DNA from: Laguncularia racemosa
Lineage: Eukaryota; Streptophyta; Magnoliopsida; Myrtales; Combretaceae
NCBI GenBank assembly: GCA_037954665.1
Contig: JBBMOL010000018.1
Location: 7,502,001 to 7,566,000 of the forward strand
Reading direction: 5' to 3'
DNA length: 64,000 nucleotides
The stretch's first letter is position 1, and every line of letters begins with the position of its first letter. The notes beneath the pieces were generated by a model that searched no databases, was not told the DNA's origin, and saw only the letters and a program-made list of their open reading frames with translations. Position numbers and translations under genes: made by a program. Shown here in pieces: positions 44,414 through 55,459 of the stretch.

Positions 44414-46432
44414 TTTAATCATGTTCCATCTTGAGGGAGGGTAGAATCCATGCCAATAGAACTATGAGGTTTATTAAATCATATTATAATATATAATTTT
44501 AGAAACAAATACATTTTTCGTATTCCATTTTTAATAGTATAATTAATATATTTTTATAATTTTTTTTCAAATATAATATAATTTTAGAAACCTTGCCTTT
44601 TATAATTTATTGGAATATAATATTTCAAATTGCTTATTTTGCTTAAACAAATCCATTGATAAAAGAAATATTCTTGTAATTGCTATAAACTTAACACGAT
44701 ACATAACTTTTAAATTTTATAGTATTTGATCATTTTTATTATACATTCACAAATATTAATTTTAGTTTATTTTCTTTACTTGAATGATACATCAAAAAGG
44801 GAATAACCAATATTTTATTAGGATATTTTTTTATAATTCTTATAAACTTTAATTTACATTTATATTTATTTTTTTTGAAAAAAAATACATTTATAATTCA
44901 AACTTGTTGTTTCATCATATTATTTTGTTTTCATTATTTTTTTATCCACACATTGCAATAGCTTTTAATTAGTTTTATTTTTTTATAATTTACTTGTAGA
45001 TATTGATGATCACATCCTAGGCTTAGGTTTGTCGACTTTTCTTCTGAAATTCTTAATTTATAAATGCACCATACGGCAATTATGAGTTAGCGTTCATGTA
45101 GGTCGTTTAGATCGATAATTTCCCCTCTACGCGTCAATGTAAAAGGAATCAAGTTTAGTACAAAAAGTCAATAAATGTGGCTGTAAAAATCCGCCTTTTA
45201 GAAAAATTATCAGATGAAAACTAGTTTGGACACGAACCATATATCGGTATACAAATAGCGAGGGTCTTGAAAATGAAGATTTGGCACCGTTCCGTAAAAT
45301 ACATGGGTCGAGCATGGATTTAGATCCGCTAGATGATTATGGATCCACGGCAAGTCTAAGTTTCCTATGTCATCCCATTTCAGACTTTTATTTATTTTTA
45401 ACCTACTGTGTCTGGAGCTTGAAAATGAGAAACTAGGACAGGTCCATGGATCAGTCCGATCCTTCCACGGCTCTAGAGTCTAGACTGCGTTACAGGAGGA
45501 GTCTACAGCCAGAACCCGACAGAGTTGGTCAAAATTAGGACATAGGTTATACCCATTGATATCGTGATAAAGTACGAAACTTCGTGGTTGTTCTTTCTAG
45601 AGTAGAAGAAAACACATAGGGTCTTGGCAGCCACAAATCCAAGGTAACTTGGTTTTATTGGTTACTACAAGATATCATCATCTCTGTATTCCATATCGAA
45701 TCTCTACAATTAAGAACGAGATTGGATTATATAGGGCAACTTAATTATTCTTTATATTTTAAATATGCAGTGCTGTGTTCAGGTATCCATAGCCGGAATT
45801 CGTGAAAGATACAAGCATGTAAATTAGTAAGTTGGAAAATTTAATTCAATGTGACATTAGAGTAAGAGATTTAGAGATAACAATCTATGCGCTATTATTT
45901 CACTTATATTTAATTATATGGTCTACATAATGGATTAAAATAAAATCCTTAGTTTATAAATAAAAAAATTATTAAATAATAAATATAAAATTATATACTC
46001 GATTTATAAATTTAAACTATTAAATCAGGTGATAATAAAGTTAAATTCAGGCATAACATTACCTCACGAACAAGGTGAGCTTTGATGAGCCAAGGTACTA
46101 CACCATTGCTCCTATAATGTCTGTTGCCCCCTCACATGCTAGAATCTTTGTGAATTGGTTTATAGCTCCCGGAACAGATAGGAAAGCCAACCCCATAAGA
46201 CTTCACATACGGTCAACCATCATAAACCAAAAGACAAAGATTTCCCATCATTACGTCCTATTTTTATCCATGTTTAGGCAATTTTCATATTTCGACGGGT
46301 AAGTCCAAACAAGAAAAACTTTTTCACTATCATAAACTTCGTATATTGTCTTTCTTTTCTTTTCTTTTTTGACCTTTTTCACTTATTCAAAATGGTAAGT
46401 CCAAGGAAAACACGCAATAGATGCACCTCAAG
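44414..46432. other. AT-rich intergenic DNA, no gene recognised
   Basis: The plus frame 46075-46302 and the minus frame 45127-45315 have no motif I know and no neighbouring exon signals. The stretch 45400-45700 is less AT-rich than its surroundings and might be an old gene relic. Nothing firmer can be said. Confidence 0.5.
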
Positions 46433-47249
46433 TAGAGGCGGACGCAAAATTATGACATTGGGGTCGAGTTTACTATATTTACAACACTTTTTAATATTTA
46501 ATAAAAAAATTACTAAGGGTATTCAATACACTTCATAAAAAGCTAAAGAATAAATATCTTATCTTTTCATTATCGTATCTATATTAATATTAAAATTTAC
46601 CCTTCAGTTTATAAATTAAAAAAAGAATCAATATATAAAAGTAACTTGTATGAATGCAAGTAAAGAAAAAAAAAATTATATAGATATAAATATGCTTCAA
46701 AATTTTTAATAATGATTCTATAAGATTTTATTATTAAAAATGTTACCAAAATTATCAATCTTTAGTCATACAATATTATATATTCATTTTCATCATGTTA
46801 ATTATAAGTAAAGTACATCAAATTATATGCTTATTATTAATTATAAATGCTTTGTGGAATAAGATCAAAGCATTCATAGTATTTGCAATGTAATTACTAT
46901 TCTTAGTATACAATTAATGAATAAATAAAACTCAAGAGAAATTTAATTTTATTGATTATTGTAATAAAAAATAAAGCAAAAAGTGAGAGAGAGAGTCATT
47001 TAAATAACATAAGAATAAATGCAAGAGAAAAGGTAAATTACATTCACAAGAATCAAACCCACGACCTTTTGATTAAAAACTTATATACCGTACAACTAAG
47101 TTATACTTAATTATTTGTTGTATTTTACCCATAAAATATTCATATAATATATGTACTTTTTCATTTTTCAAAAATTCTTATAATTAATTTTTTCAGGGCT
47201 TGGCAAGGTAGGGCCCCCCTTCAACCGTCTCCTAAATCGACCCCTGAGT
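46433..47249. mobile_element. Candidate hAT-like non-autonomous element
   Basis: It begins TAGAGGCGGACGC and ends TCGACCCCTGAGT. The inner ends form an imperfect inverted pair (TAGAGGCGGA against CAGGGGTCGA). CCTCAAG occurs on both sides (46426-46432 and 47250-47256), as a seven-base match where hAT elements make eight. The interior is AT-rich with no ORF. Confidence 0.4.
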
Positions 47250-47283
47250 CCTCAAGGAAAAGAGTGAGAGCACAAACTTTATA

Positions 47284-47917
47284 GTAAGAGTGGGCAAAAA
47301 AACTAACCGAAGCGTAAATCGAGCTAGATTAGACCAAATTGAACTATAAATTAGGTTCAAACTCATTTTTCTAAGTTTGAAAAAAATTACAAACCGAACT
47401 AAACTATTTTTTTTTTATGTTAGAAAAAAATTATGAACCAAGCTGAACCATGAGAAATAAAGAAAAAAAAATAGTGGTGAAAATCTAGCAAATGTATAAC
47501 CAAAAAAAGGATTCCATGTTACTTATTCAATTCATCTGCCTATTTTATTTTCATTAAGTGCCTTACTTTTTTTTTGCATTTTTGCATTTTTGCTTGTTGA
47601 CTAATATATAAATTACAGTTATTTTGAGAAAGATAATAAAATCTCCTTAAATATATCAATACATATTGAAAATAATGAATAATATTTGAAGAAATGATAA
47701 TAAATAATTTTTTTTATATATCAAATATAATTTTCCATGACTTATTAACTTATATATAAAAAAAATTAATAATATGTGTAGAAACACTTTGAACTATGGA
47801 CCAAACCGGATTAAACCATTTTTTTTTTTATGTTAAAAAAAAATTGAATTGAACCTTATGATTAGGTTCGATTTTAAAAAATAAAAAATAAAAAAAGGTT
47901 GAACCATGCTCACCCGG
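47284..47917. mobile_element. Candidate second MITE with AACCG-rich inverted ends
   Basis: The left end reads AGTGGGCAAAAAAACTAACC and the right end complements to GGGTGAGCATGGTTCAACC. This is a loosely matching inverted pair of the kind seen in plant hAT-like MITEs. The interior has further inverted AACCGAACT/GGTTCGATT-type segments. I find no clear TSD, so the ends are approximate. Confidence 0.3.
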
Positions 47918-48286
47918 ACGACTAATGAAAGAATGAAAATACGTTGCAGGTGAGGCATCTACATGTACATCAAGCTGGAATTTATTTTGAAGACTTTTTA
48001 GAGGGTATTCACCAAAATGTTGAGCTTGCCATTGAAATGGTTAGAACCCAATTCCATAAGCTTCACCCTCTCTAGTCTAAACGATACATCACAAACTGAA
48101 CCTGCTACTTTGAAACCTTTGGTCTTCCAATTGAGAAACATGCATGGACCTCTATCTCATTGCGACAGCAAGTGTACACGGCAGCGCTAAAACCAGCCGA
48201 TTCTTCTACAATAGCTCTCCTGTTTGATTACAATACACAGATTTCACCTGCTTTCTTTGTCATCCGCCTCAAGGCAAAAGCATGTG
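47918..48286. other. Short spacer left of E5
   Basis: Non-coding, slightly less AT-rich. No motif or repeat recognised. Confidence 0.5.
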
Positions 48287-48626
48287 TGTTAGTTTTGTAG
48301 CATATAAACATCAGACAACGTGAAGAACAGAAAGAAAAGTTCAAGGGACTTTCGAACAGAGAAAATTGACGAAGTCTGATTTAATCATTTATACATTACT
48401 CTGTTTACCAAAGATATTTATATGAGAGCAAATACAAAGCAAAAAACATCTGCACACACTTTAAGCAAGGTCCTCAATTGATGATTACATATGTGACCAA
48501 CTAAACTACCTAACAATGTCACAAAGGTAAAGCCTTCCACACAACTTTACAATCAATTACAAAAGTCTTATCTATATCAATTACAAATTAGATCTTAGGA
48601 GTATACAAGAAAAATCTTATTCATCA
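48287..48626 (-). repeat. E5 3' LTR
   Basis: 340 bp. On the minus strand it starts TGATGAATAAG and ends AAAACTAACA. A purine tract (AAGGAGGAGTAA) precedes it on that strand. It is similar to 52741-53076, with roughly 10% differences by eye. Confidence 0.85.
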
Positions 48627-49425
48627 TTACTCCTCCTTAAGATTTTTCTTAAGAACTCCCAATTCTACTCTTAAATACTCAAATCTTCCTTTAGACAAGG
48701 ACTTAGTCAAAATATCAGCAATTTGGATCTTCAAATTGCAATGAACCAATTCCACTTCTTCATTTCGTTTTGCTTCTCGCAAGGAATGAAACTTGACATT
48801 TATATGCTTGGTTCTCCCATGATGAGCTGGATTTTTAGCCATTGAGATAGCCAATTTGTTATCAACATAGATGACAATTGCAACAACTTGGGGCAAATGC
48901 AAATCCGTCAACACCTTTCGAAGCCAAGTAACCTAATTTGCAGCAGTAATGACAACGACGTACTCTTCTTTTGCTATCAACTAAGCTACAACCTCCTACT
49001 TTCAAGACATCCATGAGAAAACACCTGAACCAAATGAGAAAACATAACCCATGGTGCTCTTCAAATCGTCTAAACATCCCACCCAATTACTTCTGACATA
49101 CCTAATCAACTTCCCTTTTGCACTTTAATTGAACCAAATGCCTAAATCGTAAGTGCCCCTAGCATACCTTTGTACATGTTTAGCTGCTCTCACGTGAACT
49201 TGTCCTGGTGATTGCATAAAACATGAAAAAACACTAGCCACATACATCAAATTAGGTCTAGTTGTAGTTAAGTACAACAAACTCCCTACAAGACTTCTGA
49301 ACTGACTTAAATCAACATCTTCACCCTTCTCACTTCTAGATAGCTTCCCGTTATATATCAGAGGAGTTGATACCAATTTGCTCATTTCCATCTTAAACTT
49401 TGTAAGCAATTCCAAAGCATACTTT
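48627..49425 (-). pseudogene. E5 RNase H
   Basis: 49415-49125 reads LLTKFKMEMSKLVSTPL, SLVGSLLYLTTTRPNLMY and AAKHVQRYARGTYDLGI, the post-RT part of copia pol. 48914-48627 reads AIVIYVDNKLAISMAKNPAH, HINVKFHSLRE and QIADILTKSLSKGRFEYLR, the RNase H end. The section between, around 49086-48862, is shifted in frame. Pol ends at 48627 next to the polypurine tract. Confidence 0.8.
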
Positions 49426-50338
49426 TTCTAGGAGATAAAAATGCCATCATTGCATAAATCGATCTCCATCCCCACGAAATAAGTTATTTTCCCCAAATTG
49501 AACATTTCAAACTTCCTTTCCATTTCTTCCTTGAATTCCTTAACCATTACATTGTCATTTCCTATAACCAACATATCATCCACATAAATTGAGATTATCA
49601 ACAACTTCCCATCCTCTTTAGATCTAACATACAAGGTTTCACGGCTTACAAAGCCACATTGAATGAGATAGCTATCTATTTGGTTGTACTAAGATCTTGG
49701 TGCCTGCTTGAGCCCATACAAAGCTTTGTGCAACTGATACACCTTATCTCTACCATCATAAACCTTGAAGCCTTTAGGTTGTTCAATGAACAACTCCTCT
49801 TTAAGCTCACCATTGGGGAAAGCCAATTTGACATCAAGATTAAAAATGTTCCACCTCAACTGAGAAACTAAGGTAAGCAGCAACCTAATGGCTTCGTGTC
49901 TTACTATTGGTGCAAGGTGCCACCATAATCTACCCCTATAAGTTGAGAATAACCTTTGACAACCAATCTAGCCTTACATTTATTTATGGAGCTATCTAGA
50001 TTCGGCTTGGTTCTAAAAATCCACTTGACAATAATAACATTTCTGTTTGCTAGTCTCAGCACTAAGCTCCAAGTTTTATTCTTTTCTATCATCCTCATCT
50101 CCTCCTCTATGGCATTCCTCCATTCATCATACATCACAACTTCATCAAAAGTAGCAAGCTCCATGGTAGCAAAGTTGCAATTTTCATATATCTCAAATAG
50201 GAACTTAATTTTTAGAATTAGAGAATCTAGTGAGGATTTCATTAAATCTTCTTCATCTTCACCGGTCTTTTGCAAAGATTGAGAAGTCTTTAAAGGTGGA
50301 AATGGGGTTAATTTGTTGCAAACATTATCTGGTTCCAC
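49426..50338 (-). pseudogene. E5 reverse transcriptase
   Basis: 50338-49904 contains WRNAIEEEMRMIEKNKTWSL and KWIFRTKPNLDSSINKCKAR, the copia RT opening. 49883-49689 has FNLDVKLAFPNGELKEELF and YGLKQAPRS. 49634-49428 has the polymerase box SIYVDDMLVIGND. Three stops or frame changes separate the segments. It would be the DNA polymerase of the element. Confidence 0.85.
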
Positions 50339-51398
50339 ACAGTTCTTTTCCTAATTCCAGTGTGAGTACTCATCTACTACAACATCTCTGCTAATAACCA
50401 CTTTGTTGGTTTATAAATTGCAGATTCTATACCCTTTGGCCATCTAAGCATAACCAAGAAAAATTCCCATCTTGGCATTTTATTCTAACTTAGATCTCTT
50501 AACGTTTGGTATGTGAACATAACATACATAGAAAAAATGTCTTTAGATGCTTAACTATGAGCTTGACTTCACTCCAAGCTTCAATTGGAGTTTAACCTTC
50601 CAATGCTTTGGTGGCAACTTGTTTAGCAAATACACTATTGTAAAAACCACTTCTACCTAGAACTTGAGAGGGAGCTTCTTATCCATCGTCATGCTTCTAG
50701 CTATTTCAATAATTGTTCTATTCTTTCTCTCTAACACACCATTCTATTAAGGAGAGTAGCTAATAGTTAATTGACGATTTATACCCAAATCTCCACAGAA
50801 ATCAATAAATACATTTGAAGTATATTCTTCGCCATTATCTATCCTCAAGCACTTCAACTTACAACCACTCTGAGATTCCACCATAGCCTTAAACCTCTTG
50901 AAGACAAAAAGCACTTGCCTTTTGCTACTAAGGAAGTAAACTCATGTCATTCTTGTGAAATCATCAATAAAGAGTATACATACATGCATACATACATATA
51001 TATATATTACTCAAGGACGTTATATTCATAGGTCCACATACATCAAAATGAACCAACTTAAGCTTGCCTTTAGCTCTCTAAGTTGACCGAGCTCGAAAGG
51101 ACAATTTATGCATCTTGCTGAGTTTACAAGCTCCGCGTACATCATCCATAGCGACTATTTCTAGCAAATCTCATGTGAAGCCTTTAACAAACATATTTCT
51201 AAGTTCTACAAAATGAAAGTGACCATATCTTCTATGCTAAAGTAGAGAATCATCATCAACAACAAACGTAACATCTTTACATGCCTTATTTAATTCCAAA
51301 GAAAAGCTTCTATCTATCATAGGCACACTAACTAACAACACGTCAATTGGATAAAAAATGGAGCATATTTTATCCTTTAATGATAGAATAACCCTTGT
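50339..51398 (-). pseudogene. E5 integrase
   Basis: The minus reading near 50740-50690 gives ERKNRTIIEIARSMTMDKK, with the catalytic glutamate, and LLNKLPPKHW. Earlier segments around 51150-50800 show copia integrase wording (HFDVCGPMN-like) and the DNGEEYTS-type region. The tail at 50450-50340 reads KVVISRDVVVDEYS. Many stops and a (TA/CATA)n microsatellite at 50979-51006 disrupt it. Confidence 0.65.
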
Positions 51399-51671
51399 TC
51401 AACATTTGTACAATGCTTGGGAGATTTTGAGATAAACAAGGTATAAAGAGAACATCCAAAATACATTTCGTATCTTGCTTAGTATGCACACAAATTGATC
51501 CTTTACCTTTGGCCTACACCAATTTGCCATCGCCAAGTTTGACTTTAGTCTCACAAACTTGTCTAAGCTTGAAAACATCCTTTCATCTTTAGACATACGG
51601 CTTGTACATCCACTATCGATAAACCATGTTTGATTGTCCCACTGTAGGTTGGATTTTGACGCTATAAACAA
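51399..51671 (-). pseudogene. E5 protease
   Basis: The open frame carries WFIDSGCTSRMSKDE (around 51628-51585), the copia retropepsin site D-S-G-C-T. The usual SHM is SRM here. Downstream text is shifted in frame. Confidence 0.75.
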
Positions 51672-52636
51672 CCTATCGGTGGTCTCTTCTTACTCATCAG
51701 CAAAACTAACCTATTGTTGAAGTTGATCCGCCATTTGCTTCTTCTTTAATCTATAGGCTCTTTCAACATACCCCGTCTTCTTGCAAAATCTGCATTGAAT
51801 AGGTCCCTTCCCTTTGTACTAGCAGTCTTTCTCCAAGTGATTGCTCCTTAAGCAAGTTTTACAAGTGGGAAACTTACCTTGTTTACCTGCTTCCTTAAGG
51901 TTTCTTACAGGTTTGCCTTTACCATCCTTATTACTTCCATACTTCTTCACTTTCTTCGCAAGTCCCTTTTCATTGTTTCTAATCTGGAACACTAGGAAAG
52001 CTCCTTTCGAATACCCCCTTCCCTTATGCTTGATCTCTGTTCTTGGGTTTGCAGCTTACTAAGAAGCTCCACAACAGTCAAGAGCTTCAAATCACATGAT
52101 TCTTCTATAGCAAAGACTTTGGCTTCAAACCTAGCAAGTAAACTAATCAACATCTTCTCAACCACTTTTGCATCACTGAAATGTTCCCCTAACAACCTGA
52201 TCTTGTTAACTATATCAAAGAGCTTAGAGGAATATTCTTTGACCATTTCCCCATCCTTTATTCTCAACATCTCAAACTCCCTTTTTAAAGTCAAGAGTTT
52301 AACCATCTTCACTCTTTCATTACCTTAGAATTCATCTTTAAGTTTGTCCTAGACCTACTTTGGTGTCTCACACGCCATTATCCTTATAAAGATAGCATTC
52401 AACAAGGCCGAATGCAAGCAAGTAAGAGCCTTTGGTTTTTTTGCTAGATCTTCCTCATGTTTCTTCATTTAGGCCAAAGTTGGATTAGTTCTCAAAGCTA
52501 ATGGATCAAGATCATTCCCCACCACATCCCATAAACTTTGAGCTTTCAAATATGCCTTCATCTTGATTGCCCATATGTGATAGTTTTCTCCTGCAAAAAC
52601 TAAAGGTCCCATGGTTTCAAAGTTGCTAGACACCAT
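51672..52636 (-). pseudogene. gag: E5 gag
   Basis: ATG at 52636 is followed by FAGENYHIWAIKMKAYLKAQ, the usual gag opening of many plant copia elements. 52312-51992 has MLRIKDGEMVKEYSSKL and KLFDIVNKIRLLGEHFSDAK, the conserved middle. A knuckle-like remnant (CRFCKKTGYVE) lies at about 51795-51760. Several stops are present. Confidence 0.75.
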
Positions 52637-52720
52637 TTTCGCTACCTCAAACGTTTGATCTCTCGCTCCTCACAAACACTAAAGAAAGAGACGACCCTCA
52701 CCTCATTGGTCTTGTTAAGA

Positions 52721-52738
52721 AAACAAGCTCTTATACCA
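52721..52738 (-). other. E5 primer binding site
   Basis: On the minus strand TGGTATAAGAGC follows the 5' LTR after two bases. It is one base from the initiator tRNA-Met site. Confidence 0.75.
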
Positions 52739-52740
52739 TT

Positions 52741-53076
52741 TGTTAGTTTTGTAGCATATAAACATCAAACAACATGAAGAATACAAAGAAAAGTTCAAGG
52801 GACTTTTGAACAGAGAGAAATGAGGAAGTCTGATCATTCATACATTGCTCTATTTACAAAAGATATTTATATGGGAGCAAATACAAAGCAAAAAAACATT
52901 TGCCCACACTTTAAGCAAGGTCCTTAATTGATGATTAAATATATGACCAACTAAACCACCTAACAATGTCACAAAGGTAAGGCCTTTTATACAACTTTAC
53001 AATCAATAACAAAAGTTTTATCTATATCTATTTTACATCAAATTTTAGGAGTATACAAGAAAAATTTTATTCACCA
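52741..53076 (-). repeat. E5 5' LTR
   Basis: 336 bp, the partner of 48287-48626. The minus-strand start is TGGTGAATAAAA, one base off the other copy. Confidence 0.85.
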
Positions 53077-53391
53077 TTGACTTGAACAAATGAATAGATA
53101 AGCGGGAACGGTGAAGGGTGAAGGAAAATTGTTCCAGTGGCTGGCCACGGATAAAGATGGTCAAAACCAAAAAGAAATGCCGATGAAAAAGCAAGGGAAA
53201 AAAATAAAACAAAATCTTTTTTTTTTCAAATGGAAATTGACTCTCATTTTCATTAACACCTTTTTTATTATGGTTAATCAATATCGCCACCCCTTCCACC
53301 AGCCAGGCTACAGAGAAAAGTTAGAAAACGTGTTCTCCGCAAAACAAATACAAAGCTTTTAAAAAAGATACTAAAAAGAAGTGATCGAGCA

Positions 53392-53540
53392 GACCCAATT
53401 CCTTGAGTCCCACCGGTGACAAGAGCGAGCTGTCTGTCCATGAAGAGACCACCTGCTGCCATTCGTGAGGCTCTTACCATTCTCTTCCCGACTTGTTTGG
53501 TCTTACCCTGATCCCAAACGTATTGATCTTTAAGTTGCAC
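53392..53540 (-). pseudogene. Short-chain dehydrogenase/reductase-like 5' fragment
   Basis: The minus frame contains MDRQLALVTGGTQGIGSA, close to the nucleotide-binding TGxxxGIG motif of short-chain dehydrogenases. It is preceded by GKRMVRASRMAAGG. Only about 50 codons are recognisable and the frame then leaves the family pattern. It may be the first exon of a host gene or an isolated fragment. No downstream SDR motif (YxxxK) was found nearby. Confidence 0.4.
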
Positions 53541-54539
53541 TATTAAGAATATATATGACAGTGGTGGTTGTTCTTATTGCTAGTGGAATCATATAAAAGA
53601 CTCTAGTTGTGTCACCTGAGTCTCTGATTTAGAAATTTATTATTCATGTTCCTGCATGATAGAATAGTTAACGTAAAAAATAGGATAAAGGCTTATAAAA
53701 TATTTCTAATTTCAAACTTGGTTAATTTAATACTTAATGTTTGATTTTTTTTTTTAAATTTAGTTTCTATATTTTAAAATAATATACTTGTAGTATCTCT
53801 ATTAAGTATTAAATTTCTTAAAAAAATATAACTTTATATACTAAATTATCAAAATTAAAAAATAAAGACACTTCGTGTATTTTTTTTCAGTAAAAAACAA
53901 ATACTTGGCTATTATTCCTCGGATTTGTTGATTTTGTCATCCCATCGGCCATGTTCCCGTGAATAAAAATGACAATTATTGAACGACATCCAACAAGTCT
54001 ATTTAAGTAAATGATACTTACTAAGGCAGACAGTGCCCAACTGTGCAACCAAGGCGCTAGACTCACCCTAGTCAATCTTAGCATTATCTATAAGAGTATA
54101 TCCGTTTATTATTATAATTATAGTATATCCTTTCTGTCTATACATACGTTTACAAGAATACACGTGGTGAATTCTAGTACTCAATGGGATAAAAAATTTT
54201 AAATGTTTTAAAAAAAAATGATTATGCATGATCGATACACATCATAAGAATTTAAAAACCATATATATTAATTAAAATTTAACAATAGAATGATATATAT
54301 TCAGCGGATAAGCTGGCAAAAAAAAAAAAAAAAAAGGTCGACGAGGAAACTATCAAAATTGTGTTTTTTCCTTAAAAGCAGCCCGTAGCCCACTTTTTAC
54401 TTTTTCCAAATGAGAAAGATCATCCACTAAATATAACATGGCAGTTGGCAATGCCAATGTCGAACGTTAAAAGAAAATAAGACACTCTTGAAACACTTCG
54501 ACGTCCCTTGATCAATTTTGTGTTCCGGAAAAAGTATCA
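53541..54539. other. AT-rich intergenic DNA
   Basis: No gene or repeat recognised beyond an A run near 54320-54337. Confidence 0.55.
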
Positions 54540-54547
54540 GCCTTAAC
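54540..54547. repeat. hAT element left TSD (GCCTTAAC)
   Basis: This eight-base string is repeated exactly at 55452-55459, on the other side of the element. An eight-base duplication is the hAT superfamily footprint. Confidence 0.85.
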
Positions 54548-55451
54548 TAGGGTTGGGAATTACGGGTCGGGCAAAAAAAATTTGACCCGCAGAGGTGCGG
54601 GCCATTTTGGCCTGCGCCCGCTTGACCCACGGGGCGGGCCGGGCAATCCCCACAGGCGGCAGGCCAACCCGCCGGAAAACTTGATCTGCAGCTGCAGTTC
54701 TGCACTGCGGACGACACAACACGACCGTGGACTGCTGCCTGCTGGACATGACGACATGACGAGTTGCCATGCCCTGCACCGCCGCCGCACCGTCGCACTC
54801 CGCACCGCACAGTCACAGCTCGCAGACCAAAAAAAAAAAATTTGCTGATTGCTGGTCGACGGTCGCTGAAGACGATGAACAAGTCACTGAGGACTAAGCT
54901 GGTCGCATCGACCAGCGACCACCGAGTGATAGTGACCCGCGAGGGCCGCGACCGTGACCGCGACTAAGGACTAAGGACTGAGGACTACTGTGCAGCACGA
55001 TCGCGACCCGCGAAGACTGCGACTGAGGACTAAGGACCCGCGACCGTGACCGCGACCACGACTGAGGACTGAGGACTGCTATGCAGCACTACCGTGACCG
55101 CGACCGCGACCCTCAAGGACCGCAACTGAGGACTGAGGACCCGCGACCGTGACCGCAACCACGACTGACAATGCCAACGTCGACTGAAGTGACGATTACG
55201 AGACGAGGAGTTGAGGACGACGTCGACTGAAGTGACGGCACCGCCGTCCATCGCACCACCACCGCCGACCACCTGTTTTACATAATACACAAAAAAAAAA
55301 TTATTGCGGGTCTTCGCGGGCTAGCCCGCATGGCCCGCAGGGCAGGGCGGGCAGACTTTCCTGACCCACCAGACTTGCAGGCCACGCGACGACCCGCGGG
55401 CTGGTGCGGGTCGGGGCAGGCCAGCCCATTTGGCCCGCATTACCAGCCCTA
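54548..55451. mobile_element. GC-rich non-autonomous hAT element
   Basis: 904 bp with terminal inverted repeats TAGGGTTGGGAATTACGGG and, from the right end, TAGGGCTGGTAATGCGGGCC. Perfect 8-bp TSDs flank it. The subterminal parts are packed with GCGGGTC/GACCCGC motifs in both orientations, the usual transposase-binding style of hAT elements. No transposase is encoded. Its high GC content contrasts with the surrounding AT-rich DNA, and the many open frames inside follow from that GC content, not from genes. Confidence 0.9.
54900..55260. repeat. GACCGYGACCGCGACC / GGACTGAGGACT minisatellite
   Basis: This is an irregular array of short units built from GACCGTGACCGCGAC and ACTGAGGACTGAGGAC, inside the hAT element. 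It occurs in at least four blocks, at 54950-54985, 55020-55080, 55090-55140 and 55140-55170. It accounts for most of the interior. Confidence 0.75.
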
Positions 55452-55459
55452 GCCTTAAC

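Larger units (their letters stand above)
48287..53076 (-). mobile_element. E5: Ty1/copia retrotransposon on the minus strand
   Basis: A 4790-bp element with LTRs at 48287-48626 and 52741-53076, an initiator-Met primer site and the copia order gag, protease, integrase, RT, RNase H reading leftward. All domains are present but broken by stops. No TSD is evident (left flank ATGTG, right flank TTGAC). It has no nested insertions. Confidence 0.85.

Noticed and set aside
46075..46302. Plus-strand open frame of 75 codons
   Set aside because: Begins with a non-ATG codon, has no family motif that I can name and lacks neighbouring exons.
49956..50282. Plus-strand open frame inside E5
   Set aside because: Shadow of the E5 RT region, which has clear copia RT motifs on minus.
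54543..55290. Several open frames on both strands in GC-rich DNA
   Set aside because: They lie inside the non-autonomous hAT element; GC-rich DNA has few stops, and no frame has a transposase motif.
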